Positions 43,044-52,903 of a stretch of DNA of 64,000 nt are shown here, piece by piece (positions within the stretch are counted from its first letter, which is position 1; every line of letters begins with the position of its first letter). The position numbers and the translations under genes were made by a program. The notes below the pieces were generated by a model. That model was given only the letters and a program-made list of their open reading frames with translations. It was not told where the DNA came from and ran no database searches. This stretch comes from Limisphaera sp026417315 (lineage in GTDB: Bacteria > Verrucomicrobiota > Verrucomicrobiia > Limisphaerales > Limisphaeraceae). The stretch spans positions 1,426,001-1,490,000 of the forward strand of contig NZ_JBMVQY010000001.1 in assembly GCF_049537125.1 (NCBI RefSeq), read 5' to 3'.

Positions 43044-44054
43044 CTAACTCAGCCTGGCGGGAGGCAGCGGATACGTGGTCAGCGCGCGCATGTACTGCGC
43101 ACGTTCGAAGGCCGTCGGGTCCGGGCAGTTCTTTTGGCTGAGGCTGCCCTTGAGCTGGGCGACGGACTCGTACTCGTGCTCCTCGAGCCAGGCGATCATG
43201 TCGCGTTTGACGGTGGCCAGGTGCTGGGGGCCGTGCCGGATCAGGGCCGAGCACATCATGGTGACGTCGGCCCCGGCCATGAGCAGTTTGATGGCGTCGG
43301 TGGCCCGGTGCACGCCGCTGGTGGCGGCGAGACTGGCGGACAGGCGGCCGTACAGGATGGCAATCCAGCGCAGGGGCAGGCGCATGGCCATCGGGGTGCT
43401 GAGGAGCACATTGGGCCGTATCTCGAGGGTTTCCAGGTCAATGTCGGGTTGATAGAAGCGGTTGAACAGCACCAGGCCATTGGCGCCCGCGGCCACGAGG
43501 CGTTTGGCCACGTGAGCAAAGTTGGTGAAGAAGGGGCTGAGTTTGACGGCCACCGGAATGCTGACAGCGGCACGGACGGCACGGACGATCTCGACGTAGG
43601 TGTTTTCGATCTCCTCGGCGCTCTGGTCCGGATCGGTGGGGATGTTGTAAATGTTCAGTTCCAGGGCGTCGGCGCCGGCCTGCTGGATTTTGCGGGCGTA
43701 TTCGGTCCAGCCGCCCAGGGTGGATCCGTTGAGGCTGGCGATGACGGGGATGCGGAGGGCCTGTTTGGCGCGGGCGATGAGTTCGAGGTAATCCTCCGGT
43801 CCCAGACGGAATTCGGCGGGTTCCGGGAAATAGGTCAGGGCCTCAGGGTACGACTCGACGCCATGCGAGAGGTGATAGTCCAGCTCGGCGCTTTCGGCAC
43901 GGAGTTGTTCCTCGAACAGCGAGTGCAGGACCACGGCGGACGCCCCGGCGTCCTCCAGGCGTTTCAGGTCCTCCAGTTTCTCGGTCAAGGGTCCGGCCGA
44001 CGGAACGAGGGGGTGTTCCAGCGACAGACCGAGGTAGGTGGTTTTCAGGTCCAT
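43044..44054 (-). CDS. Dihydroorotate dehydrogenase-like flavoprotein
   Basis: The 336-aa protein is a class 1 dihydroorotate dehydrogenase-like TIM barrel. Recognisable blocks are MDLKTTYLGLSLEHPLVPSA, PVIASLNGSTLGGWTEYAR, DALELNIYNIP, VAVKLSPFF and LVLFNRFYQPDIDLETLE. Such proteins are commonly encoded next to pyruvate:ferredoxin oxidoreductase, as here (75 nt downstream of it on the same strand), and are probably not true pyrimidine-biosynthetic enzymes. Their substrate is not known. The ATG begins the conserved N-terminus. Confidence 0.9.
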   Translation of the reverse strand: MDLKTTYLGLSLEHPLVPSAGPLTEKLEDLKRLEDAGASAVVLHSLFEEQLRAESAELDYHLSHGVESYPEALTYFPEPAEFRLGPEDYLELIARAKQALRIPVIASLNGSTLGGWTEYARKIQQAGADALELNIYNIPTDPDQSAEEIENTYVEIVRAVRAAVSIPVAVKLSPFFTNFAHVAKRLVAAGANGLVLFNRFYQPDIDLETLEIRPNVLLSTPMAMRLPLRWIAILYGRLSASLAATSGVHRATDAIKLLMAGADVTMMCSALIRHGPQHLATVKRDMIAWLEEHEYESVAQLKGSLSQKNCPDPTAFERAQYMRALTTYPLPPARLS

Positions 44055-44090
44055 AGGCGTGTGTTGGGGCGGGGGGGTCCAAACCTCGGA

Positions 44091-44115
44091 ACGGCTCCGG
44101 CAGCACCGGAGCCGT
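44091..44115 (-). terminator. 10-bp hairpin between PFOR and the dihydroorotate dehydrogenase-like gene
   Basis: ACGGCTCCGG and CCGGAGCCGT form a perfect 10-bp stem around CAGCA, 14 nt after the PFOR stop. On the minus strand it is followed by TCCGAGGTTTGG, without a strong U-tract. It may reduce read-through to the downstream gene or stabilise the PFOR mRNA end. Confidence 0.5.
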
Positions 44116-44129
44116 CCCTGCGAATCCGC

Positions 44130-47100
44130 TCAAACCTTGGCCGGTGGGGCCACCGGTTCTTCGACATGTCCGTTGCCGTTGACCTTGCGCGAGGCCAGGT
44201 AGGCGAAGAACTTCCAACGCGCCTCGGCGTCCTTCTGGGCCAGTTCGAACAGTCGCTTGGCTTCTTCCGGCTTGCTTTTGAGCAGCATTTTGAAGCGTGT
44301 TTCGCTCAACAGGTATTCTTCGAGTTTGGCCCGGGCTGCCGGTGAATCGAGCTGCAACGGGTTCTCTCCGGCGGCGGCGCGGCGCGGGTCATAGCGATAG
44401 AGCAGCCACTGGCCGGAATCCACCAGGAGCTTTTGCTGGCGGGCGCCGACCCCCATGTCGAGGGCGATGCCATGGGCGATGCAATGGCTGTAGGCGATGA
44501 TGATCGAGGGACCCGGGTAGGATTCGGCCTCCAAGAAGGCCCGCAGGGTGTGCTCGTCGCGGGCCCCCATCGCCACGCTGGCCACGTAAATGTGGCCGTA
44601 GGTCATGCAGATGAGTCCGAGGTCTTTCTTCGGGGTGGACTTGCCGGCGGCGGCGAACTTGGCCACGGCACCGCGCGGGGTGGCCTTGGACATCTGACCG
44701 CCGGTGTTGGAGTAAACCTCCGTGTCCAGCACCAGGACGTTGACGTCGCGGTTCATGGCCAGCACATGGTCCAGGCCGCCGTAGCCGATGTCGTAGGCCC
44801 AGCCGTCGCCGCCGATGATCCAGACGCTCTTGTGAACCAGGGTGTCGGCGATGGGCAGGAGGAGGCGCGCCTCCGGGGAGGGATGGCTTTTGAGCTTTTC
44901 CTTGAGGGCGGCGACGCGCTCGCGTTGCTCGTAGATGCCCGCTTCGTCCCGGGCCCTGCTGCCCTCGAGCAGGGCCTGCACGAAATCGTCCCCCAAGACC
45001 GGGGCCAGCTTTTGCACCAGTTCGCAGGCAAATTCGCGTTGCTTGTCCAGACTGATGCGGAAACCGAAGCCGAACTCAGCGTTGTCCTCGAACAGCGAGT
45101 TGCACCAGGCCGGTCCGCGCCCGTGGGCATCCTGCGTGTACGGGGTGGTGGGCAGGTTCCCTCCGTAGATGGAGGAACAACCCGTGGCATTGGCGATGAG
45201 CAGGCGGTCGCCGAACAGCTGGGTGAGCATCTTGATGTAGGGCGTCTCGCCGCAACCGGCACAGGCGCCGCTGAATTCGAACAGGGGCGGCAGCACCTGC
45301 TGACTGCGCAGTTGCCCCAGCTTGACGGTGCGCCGGTCGGGATCGGGCAGGCGCAGGAAAAACTCCCAGTTTTCGCGTTCCTGGAGCCGCAGCGGGGCCT
45401 GCGGACGCATGTTGATGGCCTTGAGCTTGGGCTCCTGTTTGTTGCGCGCCGGACAAACCTCCACGCAGAGGGCGCAGCCGGTGCAGTCCTCGGGGGCCAC
45501 CTGCAAGGTGAACTTGAGACCTTTCCAGTCCGGGTTCCGGGCATCCGTGCTCTTGAAGGTGGGCGGCGCACCTTCCAGGTACTTGGCGTCGTACACCTTC
45601 ATGCGGATGGTGGCATGGGGACAGATGGCCACGCACTTGGCGCACTGAATGCAGACTTTCTCGTCCCAGACGGGGATTTCCAATGCGATGTTGCGTTTCT
45701 CGTAGCGGGCCGTGCCGGTGGGGAAGGTGCCGTCCACCGGGAAGGCGCTCACCGGCAGTTCATCGCCCCGGCCCAGGGCCAGCCTGCCCAGGACATTCCG
45801 CACGAAATCGGGCGCGTCCGGGGTCACGCCGCCCAGCAATTCCCGGGTGCTGGTGACGCGGTCGGGCACGGGCACCTCGTGCAGGTTGGCCAGCGTGTTT
45901 TCGACGGCCTGAATGTTTTTGCGGACGACCTCCTCGCCTTTCCGTCCGTAGGTCTTGCGGATGGCCTCCTTGATTTTCTCGATGGCCTGTTCCCGGGGCA
46001 GCACGCCGGCCAGGGCGAAAAAGCAAACCTGCATGATCGTGTTGATGCGGCCGCCCATGCCGCTGGCGCGGGCCACGCTGGTGGCATCGATGATGTAAAA
46101 ACGGGCCTTCTTGCGGATCAGCCCCTCCTGCACCACCCGGGGCAAATGATCCCAGACCTCTTCCTTCGAGTAGGGCGTGTTGAGGAGGAACGTGCCCCCC
46201 TCCACCAACGGGGCGGTCACGTCATACCGCTCCAGGAACACCGGCTGATGACAGGCCACGAAATTGGCCCGGCTGATCAGATACGTCGAGCGAATGGGCC
46301 GTGGACCGAAACGCAGGTGGGACACGGTCATGGAGCCCGACTTCTTGGAGTCGTACACGAAATAACCCTGGGCGTAGTTGTCGGTCTCTTCGCCGATGAT
46401 CTTGATGGAGTTCTTGTTGGCGCCCACGGTGCCGTCGGCCCCCAAACCGTAAAAGAGGGCGCGCACGACGTCGTCGCTCTCGGTGGAGAAGTTCGGATCG
46501 TAGTCCAAGCTGGTGTGGGTGACGTCGTCGTGGATGCCCACGGTGAAGTGATTCTTGGGCCGGGCCGCGGCCAGGTTGTCGAACACGGCCTTGACCATGG
46601 CCGGAGTGAATTCCTTGGAGGAAAGCCCGTAGCGGCCCCCGACGACGAGGGGCATTTGCGGGAAAGGTGCCCAACCGTTTTGCTGAGCCTCCAGCAGGGC
46701 TGCCAGACAATCCTGATAGAGCGGCTCACCGGCCGAGCCGGGTTCCTTGGTGCGGTCCAGCACGGCAATGGCCCGTACCGTCGGCGGCAAAGCAGCAACG
46801 AAACGCTTGATGTCGAACGGCCGGAAGAGCCGCACCTTGACGATGCCCACTTTCTCGCCCCGTTCCACCAGATAGTCGACGGTTTCGTGGGCCGTTTCGC
46901 AACTGGACCCCATCAAGACGATCACGCGTTCGGCATCCGGCGCCCCGACGTAGTCGAACAGGTGGTATTGCCGGCCGACCTTCCGGGCCAGCTCGTCCAT
47001 GACGGTTTGGACGATGTCCGGGCAGGCCAGATAGAAGGGGTTGCAGGCTTCGCGCGCCTGGAAGTAGGCATCCGGGTTTTGCGCCGTGCCGCGCAGGACC

Positions 47101-47741
47101 GGGTGATCCGGGGAGAGCGCCCGCCGGCGATGGGCCTCGATGGCCTCCATGTCCATCAGCGACAGCATCACCTCGTCGGGAATCACCTCGATCTTCTGCA
47201 CCTCATGCGAGGTGCGGAAGCCGTCGAAGAAATGCACAAACGGCACCCGGGCGCGGAAGGTGGCCGCCTGCGCGACGAGCGCAAAGTCCATGGCCTCCTG
47301 CACCGAGGCCGAGCCCAGCATGGCAAACCCCGTGGCCCGCGCGGCCATGATGTCGCTGTGATCGCCGAAAATGGACAGCGCGTGGGTGGCCACGGTGCGG
47401 GCACTGATGTGAAAGACGGTCGGAAGCAGTTCGCCCGCGATCTTGTACATGTTGGGGATCTTCAAAAGCAGCCCCTGCGAGGCGGTGAAGGTGTTGGCGA
47501 GGGCGCCGGTCTGCAGCGCCCCGTGCAGGGCCCCGGCCGCGCCCGCTTCGCTCTGCATCTCCACCACCGTGGGAATGGTCCCCCAGAGGTTCCGTTTCCC
47601 TTCCGCGGCCCATTGATCGCACCACTCGCCCATGGGTGAGGAGGGCGTGATGGGATAGATGCACATCACTTCGTTGAGCCGGTAACTCACGTAGGCCACG
47701 GCCTCGTTGCCGTCCACCGCCATGTATTTCTTTTCGCTCAT
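44130..47741 (-). CDS. nifJ: Pyruvate:ferredoxin (flavodoxin) oxidoreductase
   Basis: The 1203-aa single-chain enzyme has the full domain order. The N-terminal pyruvate-binding domain carries YRLNEVMCIYPITPSSPMGEW; the transketolase-like middle includes GRKGEEVVRKNIQAVE. Two [4Fe-4S] ferredoxin motifs follow (CIQCAKCVAICPH and CTGCALCVEVCPA), then the proximal cluster CAGCGETPY and the TPP-binding part (IGGDGWAYDIGYGGLDHVL, NTGGQMSKATPRGA). It oxidises pyruvate with CoA to acetyl-CoA, CO2 and reduced ferredoxin. The ATG at 47741 (MSEKKYMAVDGNEAVAY) is chosen because GGAG lies 6 nt upstream; a TTG at 47753 would be the extended alternative. Its presence implies anaerobic or microaerobic pyruvate metabolism. 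Confidence 0.96.
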   Translation of the reverse strand: MSEKKYMAVDGNEAVAYVSYRLNEVMCIYPITPSSPMGEWCDQWAAEGKRNLWGTIPTVVEMQSEAGAAGALHGALQTGALANTFTASQGLLLKIPNMYKIAGELLPTVFHISARTVATHALSIFGDHSDIMAARATGFAMLGSASVQEAMDFALVAQAATFRARVPFVHFFDGFRTSHEVQKIEVIPDEVMLSLMDMEAIEAHRRRALSPDHPVLRGTAQNPDAYFQAREACNPFYLACPDIVQTVMDELARKVGRQYHLFDYVGAPDAERVIVLMGSSCETAHETVDYLVERGEKVGIVKVRLFRPFDIKRFVAALPPTVRAIAVLDRTKEPGSAGEPLYQDCLAALLEAQQNGWAPFPQMPLVVGGRYGLSSKEFTPAMVKAVFDNLAAARPKNHFTVGIHDDVTHTSLDYDPNFSTESDDVVRALFYGLGADGTVGANKNSIKIIGEETDNYAQGYFVYDSKKSGSMTVSHLRFGPRPIRSTYLISRANFVACHQPVFLERYDVTAPLVEGGTFLLNTPYSKEEVWDHLPRVVQEGLIRKKARFYIIDATSVARASGMGGRINTIMQVCFFALAGVLPREQAIEKIKEAIRKTYGRKGEEVVRKNIQAVENTLANLHEVPVPDRVTSTRELLGGVTPDAPDFVRNVLGRLALGRGDELPVSAFPVDGTFPTGTARYEKRNIALEIPVWDEKVCIQCAKCVAICPHATIRMKVYDAKYLEGAPPTFKSTDARNPDWKGLKFTLQVAPEDCTGCALCVEVCPARNKQEPKLKAINMRPQAPLRLQERENWEFFLRLPDPDRRTVKLGQLRSQQVLPPLFEFSGACAGCGETPYIKMLTQLFGDRLLIANATGCSSIYGGNLPTTPYTQDAHGRGPAWCNSLFEDNAEFGFGFRISLDKQREFACELVQKLAPVLGDDFVQALLEGSRARDEAGIYEQRERVAALKEKLKSHPSPEARLLLPIADTLVHKSVWIIGGDGWAYDIGYGGLDHVLAMNRDVNVLVLDTEVYSNTGGQMSKATPRGAVAKFAAAGKSTPKKDLGLICMTYGHIYVASVAMGARDEHTLRAFLEAESYPGPSIIIAYSHCIAHGIALDMGVGARQQKLLVDSGQWLLYRYDPRRAAAGENPLQLDSPAARAKLEEYLLSETRFKMLLKSKPEEAKRLFELAQKDAEARWKFFAYLASRKVNGNGHVEEPVAPPAKV

Positions 47742-47902
47742 GGGTCGCTCCAAACGAAAAACGGGGCCCGGCCGCCGGCCCGCCCAGCAGGCCCTGTGCT
47801 GCGGGCTCTCGGGGCCCTGTGCGGGCAGCGGATGCCGTTCTCTGCACGGTTCAACCTACCCCAGGGCGCTCCGGTGGCCTGCCGTTTTTTGCCAATCTAC
47901 GA

Positions 47903-49384
47903 TCAAAGTTTGTCCGGTCCACCGACCGTGGTCCAACTCGCAGTTTGCGGGGCCCGGTCCACCCCGCCGGGACCGCCCAGCAGAAAGCGCCAAAACGTGG
48001 TTCCCAGGCTGCGGGCGCCCTCCCTCGGCCATTTCCAGTGGTTGTAGAGACCGTGCACGATCAACGGTGCCAACACCAGAGCCCCGAGGCCCAGCGACGT
48101 GGTCTTCAAGAGCGTCAACACCAGGACGAAACTGCTCAAATTCGAGACGATGATGGGCCAGGTGAAGGGGGTGCGGTTTTCCGTGCTGATCAGGGTGCCC
48201 CAGAACACGTAATTCATCTCCAAAAAGCCGTGCAGCGCCAGCAGGGCCAACCATGGCATGGGCAGAAGGCTCTTGTCCGGTTGGGCCACCTGCAACAGCC
48301 AGGGCACCAATCCGATCACCAGGCCGGCCAACAAGAGGTAGGTTGCATATTGCAACCACAGCCGGGGCCAGACCACCCGTTGCATGGCGGGCAGATCCTG
48401 GCGGACGCGCAACTGTCCCAGGTAAGGCCATTTCACGGTGGTCCACACCTGGGCCATACTTGAGCAAAGGGTGATGAGCTGCAAGGTGAACCCGTACTGA
48501 CCACTGGCCGCCAACCCGAGCAGGGGCAGGCAGACCAGGGTGTTGGCCTGACTGCCCAGGTAATTGCTGAAGAGCTGCAGGCCCACGCGCCAGCTGTTGG
48601 GCCACAGCACCGCGATCAACTCCCGCACCGTCCGGGAATCGGTCCCCCCGGGTTCGGGGCCCAAGATGGCCAACACTTCCCGCCGCGCCAGGTACCGCTG
48701 GACCAAGGCCGCCACCAAACCCGCCAGAGGAACGCTGAGCAAGCCGCCCCCCGCCACCAACAAACCGCAACTCAGGGCAATCTTGATGGTCTGGGCCAGG
48801 GCCACCTGCCGCGTGCTGCTGAGCACACGATCCAGATTGCGCAGGAAGACATTCCACCAGCCGCTGTAGATCTCCCAGAGAATGGAGAGCAGGGTCAGGC
48901 CCCAGGCGACCCAGGTGAGGGCAGGGGAACTGGTCTTGTCCACCGCTTTGCTGACGGCCCAGGTCCCCAGGGCCGCCAGAAAGGCGAGGGCGCCCAGGGT
49001 CAGCAGCCGGTACAACCACCGGGTGGTGTGCAAGAGTTGCCAGAGCAGCACTCGATTGGGGCCGACGGCACCGGGTTCGGGGACGAACCCCTGGGCGCGC
49101 AGCTGCCGGGCCCCCCCCATGGCGTAACTGACGGCGCGACCCACGCTGGAGGAAAACCCCAGATCCAGGATCGGAACCAGGGCCGCCAGGCTGAGGAACA
49201 CGAAGTAGGTGTCGAAGTCCGGCTTGGACAGCCGCGTGGCCAGCAACGGCAACACCACCAGTCCGGCGGTCAGGCGCAAGCCGTTCATCACCCATGACCA
49301 GGCAACGGCCGACTGCCAGAGGCGTCGCATCCAAAATGCCAAGCGGGATCGGTCCGGCCCGGGCTCTGAGGCTGCGGTTGCCAT
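47903..49384 (-). CDS. Wzx-like polysaccharide flippase / lipopolysaccharide biosynthesis membrane protein
   Basis: The 493-aa protein has about 12 hydrophobic segments in the MATE-like pattern of polysaccharide exporters. Features include an early SWVMNGLRLTAGLVVLPLLATRLS, LSLAALVPILDLGFSSSVGRAVSYA, and a long loop (NLDRVLSSTRQVALAQTIK). No catalytic motif is expected. It would flip an undecaprenyl-linked glycan across the inner membrane. It is divergent from the nucleotide-sugar operon at 49771, which could supply part of the glycan. The family assignment is by membrane topology and weak motif similarity. Confidence 0.75.
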   Translation of the reverse strand: MATAASEPGPDRSRLAFWMRRLWQSAVAWSWVMNGLRLTAGLVVLPLLATRLSKPDFDTYFVFLSLAALVPILDLGFSSSVGRAVSYAMGGARQLRAQGFVPEPGAVGPNRVLLWQLLHTTRWLYRLLTLGALAFLAALGTWAVSKAVDKTSSPALTWVAWGLTLLSILWEIYSGWWNVFLRNLDRVLSSTRQVALAQTIKIALSCGLLVAGGGLLSVPLAGLVAALVQRYLARREVLAILGPEPGGTDSRTVRELIAVLWPNSWRVGLQLFSNYLGSQANTLVCLPLLGLAASGQYGFTLQLITLCSSMAQVWTTVKWPYLGQLRVRQDLPAMQRVVWPRLWLQYATYLLLAGLVIGLVPWLLQVAQPDKSLLPMPWLALLALHGFLEMNYVFWGTLISTENRTPFTWPIIVSNLSSFVLVLTLLKTTSLGLGALVLAPLIVHGLYNHWKWPREGARSLGTTFWRFLLGGPGGVDRAPQTASWTTVGGPDKL

Positions 49385-49770
49385 GTGAACGTTGCTCAGT
49401 GGAGGCGAGACCCCGGGGCAGGGTCAAGCCGGCGCTACCCGGGGCGGAGCGGGTCGGAGCCCGCCGCAAGACAGTCCGACCGAGCCACGTGGAGATCCGG
49501 CCCGCCAGAGCCCCCCGGGCAGAACGCCCGCTCTCCCATGGAGTGCGCCCGATCGGATGGACCGAATGGGGCGCGAGTCCCGTGGCCGGGCAGTCGGTGC
49601 GCTTTCACGCAGGCGGTTTGCCCCGGTGGCCCTGCGTGCGGTACCATGCGCCAACCGGGCCGCCACCTGCGGACCCGGCGCGATTTCCGGGATTGTTTCG
49701 CCGGGCGGCGGCGAGTATTGAACCTTGTGCCCCGGCCCGACAATGGTTCGGGCGGGCAACAGCAGCATCC
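49385..49770. other. Divergent promoter region
   Basis: These 386 nt lie between the flippase (minus) and rfbF (plus). No gene is supported and no strong promoter sequence was recognised; the open frames present are arginine/proline-rich shadows. Confidence 0.5.
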
Positions 49771-50544
49771 ATGAAAGTGGTGATTTTTTGCGGCGGGTTG
49801 GGCACGCGACTGCGCGAAGAAACGGAGTTTCGTCCCAAGCCCATGGTGCCGATCGGGGATCGACCGATCCTCTGGCACATCATGAAGACCTACGCCCACT
49901 ACGGGCACAAGGAGTTCATCCTCTGCCTGGGCTACAAGGGGGAGATCATCAAGGAGTACTTTCGCAATTACCAGTGGTTCACCAGCGATGTCACGCTGCG
50001 GCTGGGACCGCGGCCCCGCATCAAATACCACAACCAGCACGACGAGGAGGACTGGGTGGTCACGCTGGTGGACACCGGTTTGCACACGCAGACGGGAGGC
50101 CGCCTGAAACGTGCCCTCCGGTTCATCAAAGAGGACACCTTTCTCTGCACCTACGGAGACGGCCTGACCGACAGTGACATCAACGCCTCCATCGCCTTCC
50201 ATCGCCGGCAAAAGAAAATCGTCACCATCACCGCCGTCCATCCCACGGGACGGTTTGGCGACCTGGAGATCGAGGGCGACCGCGTGGTCGCCTTCAACGA
50301 AAAACCCGAAAAACAAACCGGCTACATCAACGGCGGCTTCTTCGTCATGGACCGCCGCATCGAGGAATACCTGACCGACGACAACTGCGTGCTGGAGCGC
50401 GAGCCGCTGCAGCGACTGGCCGCCGAGGGGCAGATTGCGGCCTGGCGGCATGACGGATTCTGGCAGTGCATGGATACCTACCGCGAACAGCAACTGCTGA
50501 CGCAGTTGTGGAATTCGGGGCGCGCCCCCTGGAAGGTTTGGTGA
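49771..50544 (+). CDS. rfbF: Glucose-1-phosphate cytidylyltransferase
   Basis: The 257-aa nucleotidyltransferase starts MKVVIFCGGLGTRLREETEF (signature GGLGTRL with the catalytic Arg). It has RPKPMVPIGDRPILWHIM, TYGDGLTDSDI (the Mg-binding Asp) and YINGGFFVMDRRI. The pattern is that of RfbF, which makes CDP-glucose from CTP and glucose-1-P, the first step to CDP-6-deoxy sugars. It is the first gene of a plus-strand operon; rfbG follows within 22 nt. Confidence 0.95.
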   Translation: MKVVIFCGGLGTRLREETEFRPKPMVPIGDRPILWHIMKTYAHYGHKEFILCLGYKGEIIKEYFRNYQWFTSDVTLRLGPRPRIKYHNQHDEEDWVVTLVDTGLHTQTGGRLKRALRFIKEDTFLCTYGDGLTDSDINASIAFHRRQKKIVTITAVHPTGRFGDLEIEGDRVVAFNEKPEKQTGYINGGFFVMDRRIEEYLTDDNCVLEREPLQRLAAEGQIAAWRHDGFWQCMDTYREQQLLTQLWNSGRAPWKVW

Positions 50545-50566
50545 CGGCGTGAAGGAGTCGGCGGAA

Positions 50567-51670
50567 ATGTTTGCCGGGTTTTACGCCGGACGACGCGTGC
50601 TGGTGACAGGACACACCGGATTCAAAGGCGCCTGGCTCTGCCTGTGGCTGCGGCGGCTCGGGGCCGAAGTCCACGGATTCAGCCTGCCGCCCCCCACCCA
50701 ACCCAATCTCTACGAACTGTTGCCGCCGGAGACCTTCGCCAGTGAGACGAGGGGCGACGTCCGGCAGGCCGAGGCCGTGGTCGCCGTGGTGCGACAGGTT
50801 CGGCCGGAGGTGGTTTTTCATTTGGCGGCCCAAGCCTTGGTGCGCCGCTCCTATGCGGAGCCCCTGGAAACGTTCCAAACCAACGCCCTGGGTACGGCGC
50901 ACCTGCTGGAGGCCGTGCGCATGTGCGGTCAACGGTGCATCACGGTAGTGGTCACCAGCGACAAGTGCTACGAAAACCGCGAATGGGTGTATGCCTATCG
51001 CGAGAACGACCCGTTGGGCGGCCACGACGTCTATTCGATGAGCAAAGCGGCGGCCGAGCTGGTGGCCCTGGCATGGTACCGCTCCTTCTTCCGGCCCGAC
51101 CCCCGGTTGGGTCCGGTGGTCACGGCGCGCGCCGGCAATGTGATCGGCGGCGGGGACTACGCACCGGATCGGATCGTCCCGGATTGCGTACGAGCCCTGT
51201 TGGAGGGCCGGCCCATTCCCGTGCGGCGCCCCCGGGCCGTGCGGCCCTGGCAACACGTCCTAGAATGCCTGAGCGGGTACCTGTGGCTGGCGGCTCGACT
51301 CGCAGAGACCCCGCCGGATTCCCCGCTCATCGGTCCCTTCAATTTCGGTCCCGACCCCACCGCCCAACAGCCGGTGCAGGTACTGGTCGAAACCCTGCTC
51401 CGGCACTGGCCCGGCCAATGGGTGGACGCTTCTGACCCGGCCGCCCCCCACGAGGCAACCCTGTTGAGCCTGGCCATCGAGAAAGCGGCGGCGCTCCTGG
51501 GCTGGCGCCCGGTCTGGACGTTTGCCCGGGCGGTGGAGGAAACCGTGCGGTGGTACCGGCGCCGGCACGTGGACGGCCACACCGACATGGCCGGCTTCAG
51601 CCTCGAACAAATTGCCGCCTACGAAGCCGACGCTCACCGGCTCGGACTGGCCTGGGCACGCACCCCATGA
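50567..51670 (+). CDS. rfbG: CDP-glucose 4,6-dehydratase
   Basis: The 367-aa SDR protein has the NAD-binding motif VLVTGHTGFKGAWL. VVVTSDKCYENREW and the SDR tyrosine motif YSMSKAAAELVAL follow, and NVIGGGDYAPDRIVPDC marks RfbG-type dehydratases. It makes CDP-4-keto-6-deoxyglucose. The ATG at 50567 is preferred because AAGGAG lies 9 nt upstream and the product then starts just before the Rossmann motif; a GTG at 50549 is the alternative. Its stop overlaps the start of the methyltransferase gene by ATGA. Confidence 0.94.
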   Translation: MFAGFYAGRRVLVTGHTGFKGAWLCLWLRRLGAEVHGFSLPPPTQPNLYELLPPETFASETRGDVRQAEAVVAVVRQVRPEVVFHLAAQALVRRSYAEPLETFQTNALGTAHLLEAVRMCGQRCITVVVTSDKCYENREWVYAYRENDPLGGHDVYSMSKAAAELVALAWYRSFFRPDPRLGPVVTARAGNVIGGGDYAPDRIVPDCVRALLEGRPIPVRRPRAVRPWQHVLECLSGYLWLAARLAETPPDSPLIGPFNFGPDPTAQQPVQVLVETLLRHWPGQWVDASDPAAPHEATLLSLAIEKAAALLGWRPVWTFARAVEETVRWYRRRHVDGHTDMAGFSLEQIAAYEADAHRLGLAWARTP

Positions 51671-52899
51671 ACACGACCGATCGCTGCTGTCGTTCCTGCG
51701 GGGCCCCGGACCGGGTGCTGATCCTCGATCTCGGTACCCAGCCGCTGGCCAACAACCTGCTGCGGCCCGAAGACCTGGACAAACCGGAGCCCCGTTTTCC
51801 CCTGCGCCTGGCGGTCTGTCCTCGTTGCTGGCTGCTCCAGATCACCGACCTGGTTCCGCCCGTGACCCTCTTTTCCGAGTACCTTTACTTTTCGTCTTTC
51901 TCGGATGCGATGCTGCAGCATGCACGGCAGGCCGCCGAGCGGTACATCCGCGAGTTTCACCTCGGTCGACACAGCTTCGTCATCGAAATCGCCAGCAACG
52001 ACGGCTACCTGCTGCAAAACTTCGTGGCCGCCGGGGTACCGTGTCTGGGGATCGAACCGGCCTCCAACATCGCCCGAGTGGCGAGACAAAAAGGGATCGA
52101 GACGCTGGAAGCCTTCTTCGGTCTGGACCTGGCACGGCGCCTGGTGACCGAGGGTCGCTCGGCCGATCTGGTGCTGGGCAACAACGTGTTCGCCCACGCG
52201 CCCGATACCAACGACTTTGTGGCCGGGCTGGCCACGTTGCTCCGGCCGGGCGGCCGGGTCATTTTGGAGTTTCCCTACGGGGTGGACTTCATCGAACGCA
52301 CCGAGTTCGACACGATCTACCACGAGCACGTCTTTTACTTTACGCTCACCCCGTTGATCCCCCTGTTTCAGCGGCATGGACTGGAAATCTTTCATGTGGA
52401 GCGCATCCCCATCCACGGCGGGTCGCTGCGGTTGTTTGCGGGCCGACGCGGGGACCATGCGGTCAGCCGGAGCGTGGCGGATTTGCTGGCGGATGAACAG
52501 CAGCGCGGTGTGGCTTCGCTCGGGTACTACGAAGGTTTTGCCGGGCGCGTGGCCCGGCTCAAGACGGAGCTCTGCAGCCTGTTGCGGGACTTGAAAGCCC
52601 GCGGACAACGGCTGGCGGCGTATGGCGCCGCGGCCAAGGGCAGCACGCTGCTCAATTACTACGGCATCGGCAGAGAGACCCTCGACTTTGTGGCGGATCG
52701 CAGCCCCTACAAACAGGGTCGGCTCATGCCCGGAGTGCATCTGCCCATCCGGCCGCCGAGTGCATTGCTCGAGGAGCGCCCGGATTACACCCTGCTGCTG
52801 GCCTGGAATTTTGCGGATGAAATCCTGGCCCAGCAGGCCGCCTACCGCCAGGCCGGCGGTCGGTTCATCCTTCCCGTCCCCGAAGTGCGCGTGGTCTGA
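51667..52899 (+). CDS. Sugar C-methyltransferase, TylC3-like
   Basis: The 410-aa protein has the architecture of NDP-hexose C-methyltransferases. An N-terminal Cys-rich putative zinc module (CCRSCGAP, then CPRCW) is followed by a Rossmann SAM-binding domain with EIASNDGYLLQNF and GNNVFAHAPDTNDFV. The catalytic-type motif IYHEHVFYF follows. A C-terminal domain (AYGAAAKGSTLLNYYGIG) resembles the same family. It would methylate C-3 of a 4-keto sugar. In the operon it sits between rfbG and a 3,5-epimerase, consistent with C-methyl branched-sugar synthesis; the sugar is not determined. Confidence 0.88.
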   Translation: MNTTDRCCRSCGAPDRVLILDLGTQPLANNLLRPEDLDKPEPRFPLRLAVCPRCWLLQITDLVPPVTLFSEYLYFSSFSDAMLQHARQAAERYIREFHLGRHSFVIEIASNDGYLLQNFVAAGVPCLGIEPASNIARVARQKGIETLEAFFGLDLARRLVTEGRSADLVLGNNVFAHAPDTNDFVAGLATLLRPGGRVILEFPYGVDFIERTEFDTIYHEHVFYFTLTPLIPLFQRHGLEIFHVERIPIHGGSLRLFAGRRGDHAVSRSVADLLADEQQRGVASLGYYEGFAGRVARLKTELCSLLRDLKARGQRLAAYGAAAKGSTLLNYYGIGRETLDFVADRSPYKQGRLMPGVHLPIRPPSALLEERPDYTLLLAWNFADEILAQQAAYRQAGGRFILPVPEVRVV

Positions 52900-52903
52900 C
52901 GGT

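Noticed and set aside
49435..50493. 352-codon minus-strand frame opposite rfbF
   Set aside because: rfbF motifs are clear on the plus strand; this frame has none.
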